Of a stretch of 64,000 nucleotides of DNA, positions 56,064-64,000 are shown piece by piece. Within the stretch, counting starts at the first letter, position 1, and each line of letters starts with the position of its first letter. The translations under genes were made by a program, and so were the position numbers. Below the pieces are notes generated by a model. It made no database searches and was not told where the DNA came from. It saw only the letters and a list, made by a program, of their open reading frames with translations. Source of the DNA: CAIWHR01 sp963811685 (GTDB lineage Bacteria; Pseudomonadota; Gammaproteobacteria; Burkholderiales; Casimicrobiaceae); the NCBI GenBank assembly GCA_963811685.1, contig CAWESK010000025.1, forward strand, positions 1 to 64,000, in the 5' to 3' direction.

Positions 56064-56552
56064 CTAGCGCTTCGCCCCACGGCACTCGAACGGCAGCAAC
56101 GAGTTGGGAAGGCTGGTCATGTTTTCGCCGAAGGCCTTCATCTTGTCGGGCACGTCGGCGTTGCCGCAGACCCACGCCACCGGCACGATCGGCGCGTCCT
56201 CGACAACGGCCGGCCGGAGCGACAGCATTTTGCCGCTGATGGCGCCGCTGGCGCTGTTGCCGAACGTCATCTGGATCGCGCCGTCACGCACCGCCACCGA
56301 GCTTACGAAATTGGAAACGATCTTTTCCGCTGCCGGCAGTCCGGCCGCCGCATTGTCGGCCGGGACGGTCTGCGCAAGCGCCCACGACATCGCGATGGGC
56401 GGCTTGGCGATCTCCGCGAGCGGCAGCGCGGCCTTGACCTGATCGCGCACGATGCGATCCATGTACGTCGGCACTGCGAGCACCGCCAGAATGCCGATCA
56501 CGGCGACGACCGCCATCAATTCCAGCATGGTAAAGCCGCGATACCGCGTCAT
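56064..56552 (-). CDS. Type IV pilin-like protein
   Basis: A 162-residue prepilin. The short positively charged leader ends at the PilD site G^FTMLELMAVVAVIGI, with Glu5 of the mature protein present. The hydrophobic helix is followed by a PTYMDRIVRDQVKAALPLAE segment like PilA of betaproteobacteria. Two C-terminal cysteines (WVCG and FECRG) could form the D-loop disulfide. No pilus assembly genes are in the window, so it is an orphan pilin or pseudopilin. Confidence 0.88.
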   Translation of the reverse strand: MTRYRGFTMLELMAVVAVIGILAVLAVPTYMDRIVRDQVKAALPLAEIAKPPIAMSWALAQTVPADNAAAGLPAAEKIVSNFVSSVAVRDGAIQMTFGNSASGAISGKMLSLRPAVVEDAPIVPVAWVCGNADVPDKMKAFGENMTSLPNSLLPFECRGAKR

Positions 56553-56641
56553 TGCGGCAACGCGTGATCGGGATCGGGCGGCGAGGCGGTCATTTGGCTG
56601 AGCGATCGAACGGTCGGCGCAGCCATTCTAACGCCCCGCGC

Positions 56642-57517
56642 TCAGTGGCGCGCGCCCGGGGTGAGGTTGTCGAAGAACTCGTGCATCATGAATTCCTCGA
56701 GGCCGCTGTTGTCCTCCTGGCGCGCGGAAAGCACGACCACCCGGCCGAGCCGGTACGAGTCCCAGTTGAAGTCGCCTTTCTCGGTCTCGCGGATGAGCAC
56801 GATCATCCTGCGCACCATCGCGATGCGCATGTCGCTGTTGCTTCCGAGTCGAACTTCGATCACCTGCGGAAGCCTGCGGGCCGCGTCCTTGTGCCAGCCG
56901 AAGAAGCGGAACTCGCCATCGTCGTAATCCATGCGCGTGATTTCGAAGACACCGCCCCCGCGCTGCCTTTGCTGGCCACCCAGCGGGCTTTGCGATGCCG
57001 GCATGTTGGACGCGACGATACGGTTGCGGCGCTCGTTCTCGCTCTCGCTCTCCGACGAGGTTTCTCCGCGCGCACGGCGCCGCGCTTCGATCATTGATGC
57101 AAGATCGCCTTCGGCCGGAGGAATCGTCTTCGGCGGCTCGACGGCGGGAGGCGCCGGCGGCGGTGGCACCGGGACGCTCGGAGTCTCGGTGCGTGGAACG
57201 ACGAACTCGGGCTTCGTTTCGCGAGGCGGCGCACTGCGGGGCCGCGCCCGCGCGGTCATGATCGCGCGGGTTTCCGGTGCCGCTGGAGACGGCGGAACGG
57301 GCTGGGCGGGCTTGGGCTCGGGCGGCGCGTTGAGCTGCACTTGCAGTCGATCAACCGCCTGAGGCTCATCGGCGCCGGGCGTCAGCAGCGGCAAGCGCGG
57401 CAGGAGGATCCACAGCGCCGCGATGTGGACGAGGATCGACAGCGCGAACGTGACCCGGATCCGCGGGATGACCACGACATCGCTGCGCCCGTAATAGCGG
57501 GCGTACGGGTCATTCAT
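56642..57517 (-). CDS. TonB-like proline-rich membrane protein
   Basis: A 291-residue protein. An N-terminal membrane segment (FALSILVHIAALWILLP) follows a short cytoplasmic stretch, as in TonB. Then come a long Pro/Ala-rich spacer (about 60-135), a charged helix and a C-terminal domain (about 190-290) with FEITRMDYDDGEFRFFGWHK and ATG-proximal positively charged residues. The C-terminal domain is not a recognised TonB_C domain, and ExbB/ExbD are absent. It could span the periplasm and contact an envelope partner. Start ATG 57517 (MNDPYARYYGRSD). Confidence 0.75.
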   Translation of the reverse strand: MNDPYARYYGRSDVVVIPRIRVTFALSILVHIAALWILLPRLPLLTPGADEPQAVDRLQVQLNAPPEPKPAQPVPPSPAAPETRAIMTARARPRSAPPRETKPEFVVPRTETPSVPVPPPPAPPAVEPPKTIPPAEGDLASMIEARRRARGETSSESESENERRNRIVASNMPASQSPLGGQQRQRGGGVFEITRMDYDDGEFRFFGWHKDAARRLPQVIEVRLGSNSDMRIAMVRRMIVLIRETEKGDFNWDSYRLGRVVVLSARQEDNSGLEEFMMHEFFDNLTPGARH

Positions 57518-57591
57518 CGGTCAATCGACCTGGAGGCGGAAGGGACAACCCATGAAGACACGCGCAAGACGGAAACGGTTCCCGGCCAACG

Positions 57592-57617
57592 AAAAGGGCC
57601 CGCATCGCTGCGAGCCC
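57592..57617 (-). terminator. Leader hairpin-terminator ahead of the TonB-like gene
   Basis: On the minus strand GGGCTCGCA, loop GCGA and TGCGGGCCC are followed by TTTTC. It lies between the strong promoter at 57666-57695 and the gene start at 57517, so it may act as an attenuator. The T-run is short. Confidence 0.55.
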
Positions 57618-57665
57618 TCGTGTACGGGGTGTGCGGGTGGCTTTGACAATGGCGGTTAACGGGAG

Positions 57666-57695
57666 ATTGTCGTTCCCCCGGCAACCGGGTGTCAA
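57666..57695 (-). promoter_or_regulatory. Sigma-70 promoter for the TonB-like gene
   Basis: On the minus strand a perfect TTGACA (57690-57695) is followed after 18 bp by GACAAT (57666-57671), four of six consensus bases. Transcription would start near 57659 and run through the leader hairpin. Confidence 0.55.
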
Positions 57696-57937
57696 CTGCC
57701 TCCTCTGCCCTGCGAGGCGATTGTCAGACGGTCAAGCGCAAACGCGCGACGCTCGGCGCGTTGAAGAAGGAACCTCGAGCCGCCGCTTCGCATACCGCGT
57801 TATCGCGTCATGCGCATGCGAGCGCCGCGGAAGGTGGCACCGCGACTTTGCATGCCGCCGCGAAAGATCTGCTGGCACGCGAGCTCGGCGCGCATCGCCA
57901 ACGTCGAAGCGCGCCCCTGAATTCTCCAATACGACAA

Positions 57938-57964
57938 AGAGGCAGGGCTTTCGCCCTCGCCTCT
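57938..57964 (-). terminator. Terminator after the EF-hand gene
   Basis: AGAGGC plus AGGGC, a GAAA-type loop, then GCCCT and GCCTCT form a strong hairpin starting 46 bp beyond the EF-hand gene stop, followed by TTTGTC on the minus strand. Confidence 0.65.
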
Positions 57965-58010
57965 TCGTCATCGGGATACCGCCCGCGCGCTCAGAACTGC
58001 GCCGCTGCGG

Positions 58011-58530
58011 TCAGGGCTGGAGCGAGTAGATCGCCCACGCGCGGGCGAACTCGTCCTGGCTCAACCGGCCGTCGTTATTCTCATCGGCTTGCTGGAACGC
58101 GGACTCGAAGCCCGGCAGATTGGTGACATCAGCGCGGGTAACGAAGCCGCGCTTGCCCGCGTCGAGCTTGTCAAATGCCATCGCGGGGATTTCCTGCTTG
58201 CTCGGCACGACGCCGGCCGTTGTCGCGGTGCCAGCGGCAGGACTCATCTGCGACGGCGGTGTCTGCGAGAGCGTCCCGTTGCCCATCGGATTCGGCGGAG
58301 CCGTGGTTCCCGCACCCGACGGAGGGCTGGATGGGCGACGGTGCGGATGTGCCCGTGCTCGGTGTCGATGCCTGCGCTCGGGCCGATGTGCCTGCGCTCG
58401 GCGCCGAGGTGCCCGCGCCTGGGGCGGAGGTGCCAACGCCTTGGGCGAGCGTGGTGCCGGTGACCAGCGCGCCGCTCATGAGCGCGACGGTCAGCGACGT
58501 CAGCCTATATTGCTTGCTCGTTAGCTTCAT
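58011..58530 (-). CDS. Exported EF-hand protein (frame break at about 58325)
   Basis: A protein of about 172 residues with a signal peptide (SLTVALMSGALVTGTTLAQ). A low-complexity region repeats GTSAPxA-like units, followed by a C-terminal calcium-binding pair. The second EF loop, DENNDGRLSQDEF, is canonical; the first (LDAGKRGFVTRADV) is degenerate. The N-terminal frame passes into the EF-hand frame if one extra base near 58325 is removed. It should be periplasmic or secreted. The neighbouring gene also encodes a Ser/Thr-rich exported protein. Confidence 0.75.
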
Positions 58531-58655
58531 GACGAAAACTCCTTGGAGAATTCGCCCCGCACAACATGGACAGCGGCGGTCGCGGGGACATTCCCGGCGA
58601 GCGCCGCTGTCGATGCCGATAATCAGGTAGGGCGTTGCCCTACCTATCCGGTGTC

Positions 58656-59041
58656 TTACTTCTGGGCGCCGGTGCTACTGCCGCTCGACGTACCCGAGCT
58701 CTGCCCGCCGCCGGAGCTGCTCGAAGTCCCCGGAGTCGTCGTGCTGGATCCACTCGACATCGGGCTCTTGGTGCCGTTGTTGCGCGCCTTTTCGCGCGCG
58801 ATGCACGCCTCCCGATCCGACGCGGGCGCGTTGGCGCAGGCCTTGATGGCCTCTTCGTCGCGATTTGCGGGCATGCGGTCCTGCGGCGACGACGTGGCGG
58901 CACCGGTCGCGGGCTTGGTCATCGGCGAGGGATCGGGCGTTGCACCGGGGGAACTCGCGGGAGGGCTCGTATATTGCGCGCTGGCGGTCACCGCGTGCCA
59001 AGGGCGGCCGCGATCAGCGCTTGTTTCCATAGCGTGTTCAT
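58656..59041 (-). CDS. Exported Ser/Thr/Pro-rich protein (frame break at about 58995)
   Basis: The start at ATG 59041 (MNTLWKQALIAAALG), with AAGGAG eight bases upstream, encodes the first part of a signal peptide. Restoring one missing base near 58995 (GGCACGCGG to GGCACGGCGG) joins it to TAVTASAQYTSPPASSPG and a 128-residue protein. The middle holds CANAPASDREACIAREKARN with two cysteines; the tail is Ser/Gly/Thr-rich. I recognise no family. It resembles the EF-hand neighbour in composition. Confidence 0.65.
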
Positions 59042-59210
59042 GGATGTCACTCCTTCCGATAGATGAATCGATTGCGCAGACTGCCGCGTCATAGTGCCCG
59101 CGCCGGGCCGCCGCCCGTCATCAGGCAACCTCGGGTTCGTCTGTAGGAACGTCGACGTGGTGGCCGTAGGAACGCGCTTCGTCACCGCGCAGCAGGGTTT
59201 CCGGCAACGA

Positions 59211-59891
59211 CTAGCCCGGCAGGAATTCGAGCTTTTGATCCGCGACTTCGATGATGTCGCCGTGGCGCAGGACACGCGCGTCGTTGCCGATGGATCGACC
59301 ATTGACCCGCGCTCGGCGGCGACCCTCGACATGGGTGATGAAAAATCCGTGCGGCCGCCGCGTAATGACCGCCAGATCATCGGCGGGGCTGCCAATGAGC
59401 GTGACTACGCGGTCGAGGTCGACGATTTCGCCGGCGCGCACCCCCTCGATAGTTCTGACCCTGCCTTTCGGAAAATGGACACTTGTGGGGCGCGCGGAGG
59501 GCACGCGCGATTGCGGCGCCGACGGGCCCGATTCCGGGGTCGGGCGATTGCCGTGCAGCCCGGTGACGAGCATCGTGCGGTCGAGGTCCATCTCCGCGGA
59601 CGCCTTCGGGTTCAGATAGCGCAGGAAGAACGTGCCGAACTGGACGACGTCGCCGTGCTGGAGGATGTGCAGAAAGACCCGCGCGCCGTTGACGAACGTG
59701 CCGTTCGCGCTCCGCAGATCCTCGAGGATATGGTCGTTGCCGACGGTGGTAACGACGGCGTGCTCGGGGTCGACGCCTGGATCGTCGATCACCACCTGGT
59801 TGCGCGGCGCCCGTCCGAGTGTCACCCGCTCGCCATCGAGGAAGCATTGATAGAGGATCGACCCGCCCGAGCTCAAGACCAGCTTCGCCAT
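59211..59891 (-). CDS. Double FHA domain protein
   Basis: A 226-residue protein with two forkhead-associated domains that bind phosphothreonine. The first (about 1-90) has GERVTLGRAPRNQVVIDDPG and SANGTFVNG, the FHA hallmarks. The second (about 150-226) has VVTLIGSPADDLAVI and RVNGRSIGNDARVL and is more diverged. ATG 59891 (MAKLVLSSGG) lies 3 bp after the PP2C stop, so the two are co-translated. With the divergent kinase it forms a phospho-signalling set. Confidence 0.9.
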   Translation of the reverse strand: MAKLVLSSGGSILYQCFLDGERVTLGRAPRNQVVIDDPGVDPEHAVVTTVGNDHILEDLRSANGTFVNGARVFLHILQHGDVVQFGTFFLRYLNPKASAEMDLDRTMLVTGLHGNRPTPESGPSAPQSRVPSARPTSVHFPKGRVRTIEGVRAGEIVDLDRVVTLIGSPADDLAVITRRPHGFFITHVEGRRRARVNGRSIGNDARVLRHGDIIEVADQKLEFLPG

Positions 59892-59893
59892 CG

Positions 59894-60697
59894 CTACCGC
59901 CTGTCGAGCCAGCCGACGAGACGAGCGAACCATCCCCCAGGGCGCTTTCGCACCTTGACGAGGATCACCGAAACATTGTCATGGCCGCCGTTGTCCTTTG
60001 CCGCCTGGACGAGATGGTTCGCGGCCAGCGGCAGATTGGCTCTCAGCGAACCGACGATCAACTCGATGTCGGTGTCGTCCACGAGGTCGTTCAGGCCGTC
60101 GGAGCAAAGGATGTAGACGTCGCCCGGAGCAGCGTCGTCCTCGTGCAGCTGCGCGCGCACACGCTGTTCGATGCCGATGGCGCGGGTGACGAGACTGCGG
60201 TTGTGCGAAGCGCCGGCGTCCGCGGCGGAGATGAGACCGAGGTCGATCTGATCGCGCAGCAGCGAATCGTCGCGGGTGAGAAGCTGCAGGACGCCGTTTC
60301 GGAAGCGATAGATTCGCGAGTCGCCCACGTGCCCCAGCGCGACGCGGTCGTCGAAAAACAAGGCGACGGACAGGGTCGTCCCCATGCCGTGGTAAGCGGG
60401 CTCCGCCTGCGCCGCCTCGAAGACCGCCTGGTTGGCGCGATTTATGCTTTGCTCGATTGCCCGCAAACGCGAGTGCGGGTCGGCGGCTGCCCCGAATCGG
60501 TGGCGTTGCGTCCGGAGGCTCTCCTGAACGACTCGGGTGGCCAAGCGGCTCGCGACCTCACCGGCACGATGGCCGCCCATACCGTCGGCGAGGACCGCGG
60601 CCCCGATCCGGTGGTCGGCAACGATGCTGTCCTCGTTGAATTGCCGCACGCTGCCGACGTCGGTAACCGCTGCCATTTCGATGAAATATGATGTCAT
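59894..60697 (-). CDS. PP2C-family protein phosphatase
   Basis: A 267-residue Ser/Thr phosphatase of the bacterial PPM/Stp type. Metal-binding motifs are NEDS, LADGMGGHRAGEVAS, the Asp in LGHVGDSRIYRF, and CSDGLNDLVDD and GGHDNVSVILV. It should reverse phosphorylation by the divergent kinase. ATG 60697 (MTSYFIEMAAVTDVG) is chosen; ATG 60676 is an alternative. It is the first gene of a two-gene operon with the FHA protein, and about 220 bp separate it from the kinase. Confidence 0.93.
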   Translation of the reverse strand: MTSYFIEMAAVTDVGSVRQFNEDSIVADHRIGAAVLADGMGGHRAGEVASRLATRVVQESLRTQRHRFGAAADPHSRLRAIEQSINRANQAVFEAAQAEPAYHGMGTTLSVALFFDDRVALGHVGDSRIYRFRNGVLQLLTRDDSLLRDQIDLGLISAADAGASHNRSLVTRAIGIEQRVRAQLHEDDAAPGDVYILCSDGLNDLVDDTDIELIVGSLRANLPLAANHLVQAAKDNGGHDNVSVILVKVRKRPGGWFARLVGWLDRR

Positions 60698-60920
60698 GCG
60701 GAGTACCACTCCGGCAGCGCAATTCGCATTAAAGTTCGGGTGTCTGAAGCGGATGCACGGAAACAATTGAAATTCACATGCTATCGGGTGCCAGATTGAC
60801 GCACAAACCGTGCCGCGAACCGCTTTCGGCGGGCCTTGCCCGCGACGGGAGAGCCGCGCTGCGCGTCGTGTTCCTGCCGTTCCGGGGCAGGCACCCGATC
60901 TCGACACGGACGCCGAATCC

Positions 60921-62393
60921 ATGCCGCCCGGACAGCTAGGCCGGTACGAGATCGTCGAGGAGCTCGGCCGCGGGGCGATGGGAATCGTCTACAAGGCGCG
61001 CGACCCGCTGATCGATCGAATCGTCGCCCTGAAGACAATCGCGCTCGACCTGTCGGGCGACGAGGCGGAAGCATTCGAGCAGCGCTTCTATCGCGAAGCG
61101 AAGTCGGCCGGGCGGCTCAATCATTCCAGCATCGTCACGATCTACGATGTCGGCAAGAGCGGCGGGGTCGCCTATATTGCCATGGAGTACCTGCAGGGCC
61201 AGTCGCTGCGCGACATCCTCGACTCGGGCGTCGTGATCCCGGTCGAAAAGACCGCCGACATCATCGCACAGGTCGCCGACGGGCTTGCATTCGCGCACGA
61301 GCACGGCATCGTTCACCGCGACATCAAGCCGGCCAACATCATGGTGCTGGACAGCCGGACAGTGAAGATCATGGATTTCGGCATTGCGCATTTGCCGGCG
61401 GGATCGCGCACGGTGGCAGGCACCGTTTTCGGCTCGCCGAAATACATGGCCCCCGAACGGATCGCCGGCGAGCAGGTGGACGGCCGGGCCGACATTTTTT
61501 CGCTGGGTGCGGTGCTCTACGAGATGCTCACCGGATTCGCGCCGTTCTTCGCCGGCGATCTGGACACGCTTCTCGACCAGGTCATCAACGTAACGCCCGC
61601 GCCTCCAAGAAGTCGCAACAAGACCATTCCGTTCTCGTTCGACCACATCGTCGCCACGGCGATGGCAAAGCGTCCGGAGGATCGATACCCGGACGCGCGG
61701 GCCATGGCGACGGCAGTGCGAAATTTCCGCGATCTGCGTGCGCCCGGGGCCGTCCCGCACTGGCCTGTGTCCTCGGCGCGGGCCTCGGGGCCGACGCACG
61801 AGGGCACGCCTGTCGAGCCAAGCCCCGCAGCCGCGGTCGTTGCGGTCGTTGCGCCAGAGCACGACGACGCGCCTGAAATTGGGCCGGTACCCGGAATCGG
61901 CTTCGGGCAACGCCGGAAACTCGTCGTCTATGGAGGCACCGCGGCTCTGATTGCTCTTCTCGCGGGCGCAGCGGTGCTGTCGCAGCGCGCGGCGAAGGCT
62001 CCGCCTCAACAACCAGAAGGCGTCGCCCCGACCGCAGAGCTCGCGGACGCGAGTCCTCGTGTGGCGGGGGAACCCACGCCGCAAGGCGAACCCAGCCCAT
62101 CGACGACCGTCGCCGCGACGTCCCCATCAGCGCCTCATCCGTCCCCCTCCGCCGAAGTCAAGCCGCCGCCCCCCGCCGAGCCGCCGATGGCCCGGCTGTC
62201 GCTGGCGGTGGCGCCGTGGGGCGAGGTCTACGTCGACGGCAAGCGCAAAGGGGTCGCGCCGCCGTTGACCGAGATCCGGCTCGCGCCGGGCAAGCACACC
62301 ATCGAGATTCGCAACACGACCTTTCCCAGCTTCGCTCAATCCGTCAATCTCGCCGCCAACGGCTCGCTGAAGATCCGGCACAAGTTCCAATGA
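60921..62393 (+). CDS. Membrane Ser/Thr protein kinase with PEGA domain
   Basis: A 490-residue Hanks-type kinase. The kinase domain (about 8-265) has LGRGAMGIVYKARD, the ATP lysine in VALKTIALD, HRDIKPANIMV, DFGIAH and GSPKYMAPE. A Pro/Ala linker, one membrane helix (about 335-355), a disordered Pro/Ser segment and a C-terminal PEGA domain (WGEVYVDGKRKGVAPPLTEI) in the periplasm follow. I start at ATG 60921 (MPPGQLGRYEIVEELGRG). The lipoprotein gene overlaps its stop in ATGA. PP2C and FHA partners are divergent. Confidence 0.94.
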   Translation: MPPGQLGRYEIVEELGRGAMGIVYKARDPLIDRIVALKTIALDLSGDEAEAFEQRFYREAKSAGRLNHSSIVTIYDVGKSGGVAYIAMEYLQGQSLRDILDSGVVIPVEKTADIIAQVADGLAFAHEHGIVHRDIKPANIMVLDSRTVKIMDFGIAHLPAGSRTVAGTVFGSPKYMAPERIAGEQVDGRADIFSLGAVLYEMLTGFAPFFAGDLDTLLDQVINVTPAPPRSRNKTIPFSFDHIVATAMAKRPEDRYPDARAMATAVRNFRDLRAPGAVPHWPVSSARASGPTHEGTPVEPSPAAAVVAVVAPEHDDAPEIGPVPGIGFGQRRKLVVYGGTAALIALLAGAAVLSQRAAKAPPQQPEGVAPTAELADASPRVAGEPTPQGEPSPSTTVAATSPSAPHPSPSAEVKPPPPAEPPMARLSLAVAPWGEVYVDGKRKGVAPPLTEIRLAPGKHTIEIRNTTFPSFAQSVNLAANGSLKIRHKFQ

Positions 62394-62900
62394 CATCCGT
62401 CACGCTCTCGTTCCCGCGTCGCGCATCGATCCTCGTTGCGCTCCTTGCGCTGGCATGCGCAAGCTGTGCGACGCCACCCGCAAGCGAACCGGCGATGCCG
62501 CCAAAGGACGTCGAACGCCGCGGCAGGCCGGCAGGAGGCGCAACCGCCGGAACCGCCGGCGCCGCCCGTTGCAGCCCGCGTGCCGAGCAAGAGCGAGCAG
62601 GAGCTCGACAAGGGAATCAGGAGCTACGAAGACGGCGAGTACAAGACATCGGCCAAGCAGTTGCAGGCGGCGCTCGATCTCGGTCTCGACGCGGCACGCG
62701 ACCGGGCAAAGGCGCACAAGTACCTCGCGTTCATCGCCTGCGTCTCAGGCCGAAAGAAGGCGTGTCGCGATGAATTCAACAAGGCGCTGGACGCGGATCC
62801 CAAGTTCGACCTCGAGCCTGCCGAAGCGGGCCACCCGATCTGGGGGCCGGTCTGGCGCAGCGTGAAGACCGCGCGCGCCGGCAAGCCAAAGCCGAAATAG
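62390..62900 (+). CDS. TPR-like putative lipoprotein (frame break at about 62525)
   Basis: The start ATG 62390 overlaps the kinase stop. A signal sequence (SILVALLALACASCATPP) has cysteines that could be lipidated, though the lipobox is not canonical. One extra base near 62525 shifts the frame to EAQPPEPPAPPVAARVPSKS, and a helical repeat follows: LDKGIRSYEDGEYKTSAKQL and KAHKYLAFIACVSGRKKACR. The last resembles a TPR pair. About 169 residues once corrected. It may be a periplasmic partner or input for the kinase. Confidence 0.75.
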
Positions 62901-62912
62901 CCGGAACTCGCG

Positions 62913-63847
62913 TCATCGTCGCGGCCGTGGCGCCGCACGTGTATTCAGGAACACCGAATACAGCGACGTCGTGGCGCAGATGAACAGGCGATTGAGCTTG
63001 GGTCCGCCGAAGCACACGTTGGCGACAGCCTCGGGGATCCGGATCTTGCCGAGCAGCGCACCGTCGCTCGCATGGCAGTGCACGCCATCGCCGGCCGACA
63101 GCCACAGGTTGCCGTGCACATCGACGCGAAAGCCGTCGTACACGCCCACCGGACAGGTCGCGAACACCTCGCCGCCCGACAGCGACGCGCCATCCGGCTG
63201 ACACCGTGAAGCGCCGCAGGTGGTGCGGCCCGTCCGCCTTGTGCGTGATGCCGGTGTCGGCGATGTAAAGGACGGATTCGTCGGGCGAGAACGCGAGCCC
63301 GTTCGGCTGGACGAAGTCCCATGCCACGAGGGTGACGAGGCCGCTCGCCGGATCGAGGCGGTAGACGTTGCAGGCGCCGATCTCGCTCCGGCGCGGCGTC
63401 GCCTTCGTAGTCCGAGTCGATGCCGTAGCTCGGATCGGAGAACCAGATGCTGCCGTCGCTCTTGACCACGACGTCGTTCGGCGAATTGAAGCGTTTGCCG
63501 TCGTAGCGATCGGCGAGCACGGTGCGCGTGCCGTCGATCTCGGTGCGCGTCACCGAGCGGCTGCGATGCTCGCACGAGACGAGACGGCCCTGAAGGTCGA
63601 CGGTGTGGCCGTTGCTGTTCATCGACGGTTCGCGGAACACCGACACCGAGCCGTCCGTTTCGTCCCACCGCAGCATCCGATCGTTCGGAATGTCCGACCA
63701 GACGAGATAGCGTCCCGCCGCGAACCACGCCGGGCCTTCGGCCCAGCGGCAGCCGGTATGGAGCTTGTCCACGTGCACGTAAGGGAGCGCGAGCCTGCGA
63801 AAGCGCGGGTCGATGACTTCGAAGCTGGGAGTGAGCTCGAGGGGCAT
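62913..63847 (-). CDS. SMP-30/gluconolactonase family protein (two frame breaks)
   Basis: A beta-propeller hydrolase, probably a lactonase. The first frame from ATG 63847 gives CRWAEGPAWFAAGRYLVWSD, NSNGHTVDLQGRLVSCEH and NSPNDVVVKSDGSIWFSDPS, which carry the metal ligands. It breaks near 63405 to VQPNGLAFSPDESVLYIADTG, and again near 63205 to GVYDGFRVDVHGNLWLSAGD. Both are equivalent to one extra base. Corrected length is about 310 residues. It lies 34 bp downstream of an ABC-permease gene, which suggests sugar or sugar-acid catabolism. Confidence 0.82.
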
Positions 63848-63881
63848 GGGGCGTGCTCCGGGAATGCGTGCGGACGAGAAT

Positions 63882-64000
63882 CTACTCGGAATGCTTCCTG
63901 CCGCGGCCGTAGATCAACAGCATCGCGATGATCACGACGCCGTAGGTGATGTGACGGCCGAATTCCTCCATCTGCATCACCGACAGGATCGATTGCAGCA
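63882..64000 (-). CDS. C-terminal fragment of an ABC-type permease (RbsC/BPD_transp_2 type), runs off the window
   Basis: The last 39 residues (MQMEEFGRHITYGVVIIAML then LIYGRGRKHSE) before a TAG at 63882-63884. A final membrane helix with a short basic tail is typical of ribose/xylose-type sugar permeases. The rest of the gene lies beyond the right edge, so the family call is tentative. It is probably in one operon with the SMP-30-type hydrolase. Confidence 0.5.
   Translation of the reverse strand, partial: LQSILSVMQMEEFGRHITYGVVIIAMLLIYGRGRKHSE

Larger units (their letters stand above)
57518..58010. other. Intergenic region with leader hairpin, promoter and terminator
   Basis: About 490 bp separate the TonB-like gene from the EF-hand gene. 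It contains a promoter and hairpin for the TonB-like gene and the terminator of the EF-hand gene. A plus-strand open frame through 57689-57919 is Ala/Arg-rich and has no family resemblance, so I do not call it a gene. Confidence 0.6.

Noticed and set aside
57510..57695. 61-codon minus-strand frame overlapping the TonB-like start
   Set aside because: It passes through the leader hairpin, lacks a family match, and its overlap with the next ATG may be chance.
57689..57919. Small plus-strand reading frame before the EF-hand terminator
   Set aside because: Low-complexity Ala/Arg/His content, no ribosome-binding site and no family resemblance.

Overview
The window is GC-rich (roughly two thirds G+C by eye) and reads as chromosome of a betaproteobacterium, probably Burkholderiales or a relative. 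This rests on an exported protein with an IPTL-CTERM tail, the rimP-nusA-infB-rbfA-truB / rpsO-pnp block, the DUF502-aspS-nudB neighbourhood, a TcuAB pair and LpxL-type acyltransferases. No transposase, integrase, phage gene or CRISPR array is visible. The lineage is inferred from gene content, not from a marker phylogeny.

Layout. 1-4.1 kb: tRNA-Asn, a FIST sensor overlapping a PAS-GGDEF-EAL protein, pgsA. 4.1-12 kb: uvrC and a family-5 uracil-DNA glycosylase, a 275-bp structured repeat, an alpha/beta hydrolase, and a 1353-residue seven-PAS GGDEF-EAL protein. 12.4-18.2 kb: CoA-binding protein, metY, dsbB, a four-haem cytochrome c, an SDR, and an SPFH/NfeD pair. 18.3-22.6 kb: FmdB-like protein, DUF502, aspS, a barnase/barstar pair, nudB. 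22.6-25.6 kb: molybdate locus modABC-modE with a ModE-type operator. 25.6-33.2 kb: fumC, tcuAB, an orphan DctP, a PcaB/PurB-like lyase and a D-2-hydroxyacid dehydrogenase. 33.2-43.6 kb: the transcription/translation block, interrupted between truB and rpsO by an opposite-strand IPTL-CTERM gene. 43.7-47.8 kb: a HerA-like ATPase, then two LpxL-type acyltransferases flanking a phosphopantetheinyl transferase. 48-55.5 kb: SDR, phosphotransferase, acyl-CoA dehydrogenase, acyl-CoA synthetase, aldehyde dehydrogenase and cysK, resembling the lva-type 4-hydroxyacid pathway. 55.5-64 kb: small exported proteins, a pilin, a TonB-like protein, an EF-hand protein, a Ser/Thr kinase-PP2C-FHA signalling module, an SMP-30 hydrolase and the end of an ABC permease.

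Two patterns stand out. First, two 270-275 bp elements (6663-6937 and 51085-51356) share a layout of terminal stem, two closed arms with inner hairpins, and a conserved core. Their stem sequences differ while pairing is kept. In the convergent copy the CTAG ends supply the stop codons of both flanking genes. A 17-bp collapsed copy lies at another convergent junction (7885-7901). Second, thirteen genes carry frame breaks that leave the encoded motifs intact. I count 19 breaks, 17 of them +1 and often an extra base in a short run, which suggests uncorrected assembly indels. They cluster oddly, however, so raw reads should decide. One such break probably creates the apparent uracil-DNA glycosylase-UvrC fusion.
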